Source: Nanobdellota archaeon (GTDB lineage: Archaea > Nanobdellota > Nanobdellia > SCGC-AAA011-G17 > PNOQ01). Taken from it: a stretch of 34,164 nt of DNA. The notes beneath the pieces were generated by a model. It ran no database searches and was not told where the DNA came from. It worked only from the letters and a program-made list of their open reading frames with translations. The DNA lies in the NCBI GenBank assembly GCA_018829185.1, contig JAHJUI010000004.1, forward strand, positions 1 through 34,164. Direction: 5' to 3'. The position numbers and the translations under genes were made by a program. Shown one piece after another: positions 31,353 through 34,164 of this stretch (position 1 is its first letter; each line of letters opens with the position of its first letter).

Positions 31353-32540
31353 ATGATCATTAAAAAGATTGTAGCTAAGAAAATATATAATTCTAGAAGA
31401 GAAGATACAATAAAGGTTTATGTTAAAAGTGATAAAGGAACTAGTGAGGCTTCTGTTCCCGCTGGAGCTTCTGTTGGAAAACATGAAGTTGTAGCTTTTC
31501 CAGAAGGGGTTGATTCTGCTGTAGAATTTATTAATAAAAAATTAAGTAATGAATTGAAAGGTTTTGAATTTAATGGATTTGATGATTTAAAGAAAATAGA
31601 GAAACATTGGAATATTGAAAAACAAGGTGGAAATGCTCTTTTAGCTTTAGAATTGGCTTTATTGAAAAATTTGGGCCCATTATGGAAGGTTTTGAATCCA
31701 GTTGCTAAACAAGTTCCAAGACCAGTAGGAGTTTGTATTGGCGGGGGAAAACATTTTAAGAAAGACAATGGTTTGGATATTCAGGAATTTTTATTATTGA
31801 GTTTGACTACTAAAAACTTTAGTGATGCTGTAAGTGCAAATGAACGAGCTTATAGTTTGACAAGAAAACAATTAAGAAAATTAGATACTAAATTTAATTA
31901 TGAAATAGATTATGAGGGGGGTTGGGCCCCAGATATCACAAATTTTCAAGCTTTGGATTTAATGAAAAAAATTACGGGCAAAGTTTCAAATGAATTTGGA
32001 TTTAAATTAAGATTTGGTGTTGATGTTGCCGCAAGTAGTTTTTTTGATGGAAAAGATTATGTTTATAAGAACTCTAAAAAGAAAGTTTCTTCAAAAGAGC
32101 ACTTTGATTTTATTTGTGAGATTATTGAAAAATATAATTTGTTATACATTGAAGACCCTTTCCATGAAGAAGATTTTAAGAGTTTCGCAAAATTAAATAA
32201 AAAATATGGAAAGAAATGCATGATTGTAGGAGATGATTTAACGACAACAAATTTAATTAGAACAAAAAAAGCTATCAAAGAAAAAGCAATAAATGCAATT
32301 ATTTTAAAACCAAATCAAATAGGTTCTTTAATAGAATTTGATAAAGTGGCTAGATTAGCTAAGGAGAAAAAGTTATATTGTATTGTTTCACATAGGGCAG
32401 GAGACACAATGGATACAAGTATAAGTCATTTAGCTGTTGCTTATGGTGCACCTTTATTGAAATGTGGAATTTATGGTAAAGAAAGAGAAGCAAAGTTACA
32501 AGAAGTTAAAAAAATAGAAAAACAAATGAAAAATTCTTAA
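31353..32540 (+). CDS. eno: Enolase (divergent, short)
   Basis: A 395-residue enolase, shorter than the usual 410-430. It interconverts 2-phosphoglycerate and phosphoenolpyruvate. Conserved elements: ASVPAGASVGKHEV, LDIQEFLLLS, YEGGWAPDI, magnesium ligands in DVAASSFFDG, LYIEDPFHEED and MIVGDDL, the catalytic lysine in ILKPNQIGSL, and SHRAGDT in place of SHRSGET. The N-terminal NSRREDTIKV replaces the near-universal DSRGNPTVEV, and CGIYGKERE is a shortened form of the C-terminal CGAPxRSER loop. All catalytic residues I can trace are present, so it is probably active. A TATA box about 26 nt upstream gives a leaderless transcript. Confidence 0.9.
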   Translation: MIIKKIVAKKIYNSRREDTIKVYVKSDKGTSEASVPAGASVGKHEVVAFPEGVDSAVEFINKKLSNELKGFEFNGFDDLKKIEKHWNIEKQGGNALLALELALLKNLGPLWKVLNPVAKQVPRPVGVCIGGGKHFKKDNGLDIQEFLLLSLTTKNFSDAVSANERAYSLTRKQLRKLDTKFNYEIDYEGGWAPDITNFQALDLMKKITGKVSNEFGFKLRFGVDVAASSFFDGKDYVYKNSKKKVSSKEHFDFICEIIEKYNLLYIEDPFHEEDFKSFAKLNKKYGKKCMIVGDDLTTTNLIRTKKAIKEKAINAIILKPNQIGSLIEFDKVARLAKEKKLYCIVSHRAGDTMDTSISHLAVAYGAPLLKCGIYGKEREAKLQEVKKIEKQMKNS

Positions 32541-32627
32541 GTGTTATTATTTTAAAGTAAAAAATGTTTACCGAAACCTATTTAAAGTGAAAAACCAAAA
32601 TTTAATTTAATTATTAATTTTAAATAA

Positions 32628-32637
32628 AAGGAGGTGA
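32628..32637 (+). promoter_or_regulatory. Exceptionally strong ribosome-binding site for a GTG start
   Basis: AAGGAGGTGA is complementary to the conserved 3' end of 16S rRNA over its whole length and stands 7 nt before a GTG codon, deciding the start of the TM-helix-repeat protein. Most single genes in this window instead have no ribosome-binding site. Confidence 0.75.
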
Positions 32638-32644
32638 AATTAAG

Positions 32645-33316
32645 GTGGTATATACTTGGGCACAAACCGGCGATATGATTTTGAACCCTTTGTATGCATT
32701 GTGGATGAATACAATTGAACTACTTCCTAGTTTGATAGCAGCAATTATTGTTATACTTATAGGTTGGTTCATCGCATTATTACTGGGCCATGTCGTAAGA
32801 GTGATTTTAGAGAGATTAAAGCTTGATGATAAAGTAAAAAAATCCAAGATGACTAGAGAGATTGGCCATATACACTTACCAAAAATATTTGGAGAATTAA
32901 CTAAATGGTATGTCTTCATAATATTTTTACAAGTTGGTGTCGAGCTTTTAGCTCTGGGTACATTAACTGGTTTGTTAGATACTTTTGTCAGATGGTTACC
33001 TAATGTGATTGCAGCAGCATTAATAGTGTTGTTTGGTATCTTTGTTGTACATGTTATCGAAAACAAAGTATTGGAACACAGTAAAGTTAAAGGAACACCA
33101 TTAATTATGAAAATAATTAAGGTAGTATTAGTGATTTTAGTAACTATAATCGCATTAAAACAACTTGGATTACAAGTAGCAATATTGGAAAATACCTTCT
33201 TACTAATCGTTGGTGCATTTGCAGTTGGTTTAGCAATATCAATGGGCGTAGCATTAGGATTAGGTATGAAAGATAGTGCTAAGACAATGGTCAAGAGCTT
33301 TAAAAAATATTTTTAA
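32645..33316 (+). CDS. TM-helix-repeat membrane protein (small-conductance channel-like)
   Basis: A 223-residue protein with five or so hydrophobic helices. PSLIAAIIVILIGWFIALLLGHVVRVILERLKLDDKVKK and LPNVIAAALIVLFGIFVVHVIENKVLE are repeats of the conserved TM-helix module (PF05552-like), and the last helix AVGLAISMGVALGLG is glycine-patterned like the MscS pore helix. No soluble MscS beta domain follows. Such proteins are thought to be MscS-related membrane proteins; channel function is unproven. It starts with GTG at 32645 behind a nearly perfect AAAGGAGGTGA ribosome-binding site, the strongest in the window. A T-rich terminator follows. Confidence 0.8.
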   Translation: MVYTWAQTGDMILNPLYALWMNTIELLPSLIAAIIVILIGWFIALLLGHVVRVILERLKLDDKVKKSKMTREIGHIHLPKIFGELTKWYVFIIFLQVGVELLALGTLTGLLDTFVRWLPNVIAAALIVLFGIFVVHVIENKVLEHSKVKGTPLIMKIIKVVLVILVTIIALKQLGLQVAILENTFLLIVGAFAVGLAISMGVALGLGMKDSAKTMVKSFKKYF

Positions 33317-33340
33317 CTTTTTTTCTTTTTATTATTTTTT
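33317..33340 (+). terminator. T-rich intrinsic terminator
   Basis: A C-interrupted T-run, CTTTTTTTCTTTTTATTA followed by six Ts, starts right after the stop codon. Its first 18 bases also occur in the terminator at 15289-15310. Confidence 0.6.
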
Positions 33341-33376
33341 AGAAAAGTTTATAAATTTGTTGTTATTCTTATTTTT

Positions 33377-34021
33377 ATGGGAGCATTGAAAAAATTAGTT
33401 GTTGGCGCTTTAATTTTAGCTACAGCTTATGGAACATTCCGTTCTTCAGAAGGAATTCCTTTTATTTATTCTAGAATAACTGAGAATGGTAGCGGCATTT
33501 GTGCTTCGCTTGTTACCAAAATAGAAGAAGGGGCTACATTTTATGGAGTTGTTGCAGGTGGACTGACGATAAATGAAGGAGTTATCAATGGTGTTAATGT
33601 GAGTTTTGGTTTACGTAATGAGGATGGTGGCATCATTAACGGTGTCAATACTTCTTTTGCTTCAACATATCTGGATTCACTTGGAGGGGGAACTGTGAAT
33701 GGGCTAGAAGTTACCCTTGCAAACCTTCCCTGGGAAGCACTTGATGATAGTAGCTCAAATATAAATGGGTTAAGTGTTTCTTTATTTAGCAATTTTGATG
33801 AGGTGAATGGAATTCAAATTACAGGAACGGGTAGATCGGATAGAATGAATGGAGTTCAAGCTGCTATTGCGGGGTATTCAGACGAATTTTATGGTGTTCA
33901 ACTTGCTGGTTATGGAGTTATAGATAAAGGAAAAAATGTTCAATCAGGTATTGTTTTAAGAAATGAGAACGAAGATAATTCACATTGGGGTTCAATTGTT
34001 ACTTATAATAATTCTAAATAA
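33377..34021 (+). CDS. Exported protein with NG(V/L) surface repeats
   Basis: A 214-residue protein with an N-terminal signal or anchor segment (VVGALILATAYG, about 8-19) and then about eight or nine imperfect 13-20-residue repeats built on a hNG(V/L/I)xh core: INGVNVSF (70), INGVNTSF (87), VNGLEVTL (107), INGLSVSL (129), VNGIQITG (143), MNGVQAAI (157), YGVQLAG (172). The pattern resembles the surface repeats of the Leptospira LA_2272 type and should fold as a beta-solenoid-like stack. There are no catalytic motifs. TTTATAAAT about 25 nt upstream supports the start. A surface role is inferred. Confidence 0.75.
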   Translation: MGALKKLVVGALILATAYGTFRSSEGIPFIYSRITENGSGICASLVTKIEEGATFYGVVAGGLTINEGVINGVNVSFGLRNEDGGIINGVNTSFASTYLDSLGGGTVNGLEVTLANLPWEALDDSSSNINGLSVSLFSNFDEVNGIQITGTGRSDRMNGVQAAIAGYSDEFYGVQLAGYGVIDKGKNVQSGIVLRNENEDNSHWGSIVTYNNSK

Positions 34022-34024
34022 ATC

Positions 34025-34151
34025 GAGCTCTGGTGCAACCCTTAAAAAAGTAATTAAAAATTAATTGCTTTCTATCTAAATTGTAAGCAATTAATTTGCT
34101 TATCAATTCCACTTTTTGGGTTGCAAAAGTTTTGTTTCTCAAAACAGAGCC
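34025..34151 (+). ncRNA. Possible structured noncoding RNA
   Basis: The 127 nt after the last gene can fold into nested helices: GCTCT (34027-34031) with AGAGC (34146-34150); TGCAACCC (34034-34041) with GGGTTGCA (34118-34125); a 13-bp hairpin AAATTAATTGCTT (34058-34070) with AAGCAATTAATTT (34085-34097) inside; and a small GTTTTG/CAAAAC hairpin (about 34129-34145). A TATA-like CTTATAATAA (34002-34011) lies upstream and a T-rich stretch ends the window. I see no tRNA, RNase P RNA or SRP RNA signature. It might instead be a 3' UTR or terminator structure. Confidence 0.35.
34026..34042. repeat. 17-bp inverted repeat partner of 125-141
   Basis: AGCTCTGGTGCAACCCT here is the exact reverse complement of AGGGTTGCACCAGAGCT at 125-141. 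Both copies lie at the 3' end of a gene in the sense orientation: the first encodes the last residues of the ABM-like protein, the second begins 4 nt after the repeat protein's stop codon. Confidence 0.6.
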
Positions 34152-34164
34152 ATATTTTCTTTTA

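Noticed and set aside
32620-33294. Long minus-strand frame of 224 codons opposite the TM-helix-repeat gene
   Set aside because: The plus-strand gene has a near-perfect ribosome-binding site and membrane-protein composition; the antisense frame is its Ile/Asn/Thr-rich mirror.
125-34042. Reading the 17-bp inverted repeats as att sites or termini of a 34-kb mobile element
   Set aside because: The interior consists of core archaeal housekeeping genes with no integrase, transposase or replication gene, and att sites would be direct repeats.
34034-34125. RNase P RNA or SRP RNA
   Set aside because: The expected conserved cores are not visible and the element is too short within the window.
1-34164. 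CRISPR array, tRNA, rRNA or insertion sequence
   Set aside because: I saw no regularly spaced direct repeats, no T-arm-like GGTTCGAATCC with a cloverleaf, no rRNA-like stretch and no transposase. This was by eye, so a divergent or intron-containing tRNA could be missed.

Overview
The window looks archaeal, most likely from a small AT-rich DPANN genome of the Woesearchaeota/Pacearchaeota kind. Direct evidence is a seven-gene run of archaeal information-processing genes (RNase P Pop5, proteasome alpha, SBDS, exosome Rrp4, Rrp41 and Rrp42, RNA polymerase K), archaeal-type TyrRS, UMP kinase, enolase and RNase P Rpp30, and TATA boxes of the TTTATAA type about 25-28 nt before many start codons, with few Shine-Dalgarno sites outside operons. 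The lineage is an inference; no rRNA gene or tRNA was found.

Layout. 1-5440 (mostly minus): the start of an unidentified gene, an ABM-like protein, a small frameshifted gene, a 1308-residue Cys-rich secreted protein and a RelBE-type toxin-antitoxin pair. 5548-8261: a PlsC-like acyltransferase, then on the minus strand a bacterial-type prolipoprotein diacylglyceryl transferase (Lgt), a membrane-anchored thioredoxin and a DsbA-like protein with one active-site cysteine. 8318-17103: a double-domain ThyX, a TrxB-like flavoprotein, a phospholipase D-like lipoprotein, TyrRS, a second DsbA-like protein, a DUF4870 protein, a cysteine desulfurase and several unknowns. 17086-21016 (minus): a DUF1461/Lit-like membrane protein coupled to an unannotated 39-residue Cys/His membrane microprotein, then a SERCA-type calcium pump in an operon with a secreted protein. 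21070-26160: YjbQ, DUF357, dCMP deaminase, a secreted unknown, UMP kinase, AK6, a metallophosphoesterase, cis-prenyltransferase and a short Rpp30. 26209-32540: a protein with a histone-H1-like lysine tail, a Cys/His unknown, the exosome superoperon and enolase. 32645-34164: a TM-helix-repeat membrane protein, a surface protein with NG(V/L) repeats and a possible structured RNA.

How the parts may fit together. The notable theme is bacterial-style envelope chemistry in an archaeal background. Lgt would lipidate lipobox cysteines, the PLD-like protein carries such a lipobox, the Lit-like protein belongs to the family that moves an acyl chain within lipoproteins, and a PlsC-like acyltransferase lies beside the lgt cluster. 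Archaeal membranes normally lack acyl-ester lipids, so either the donor lipid differs or lipids are acquired. A second theme is extracytoplasmic disulfide chemistry: three thioredoxin-fold proteins with membrane anchors, with the Cys-rich giant protein as a plausible client. The genome is very compact: convergent genes overlap, stop codons abut or overlap TATA boxes, and several divergent pairs appear to share one TATA element.
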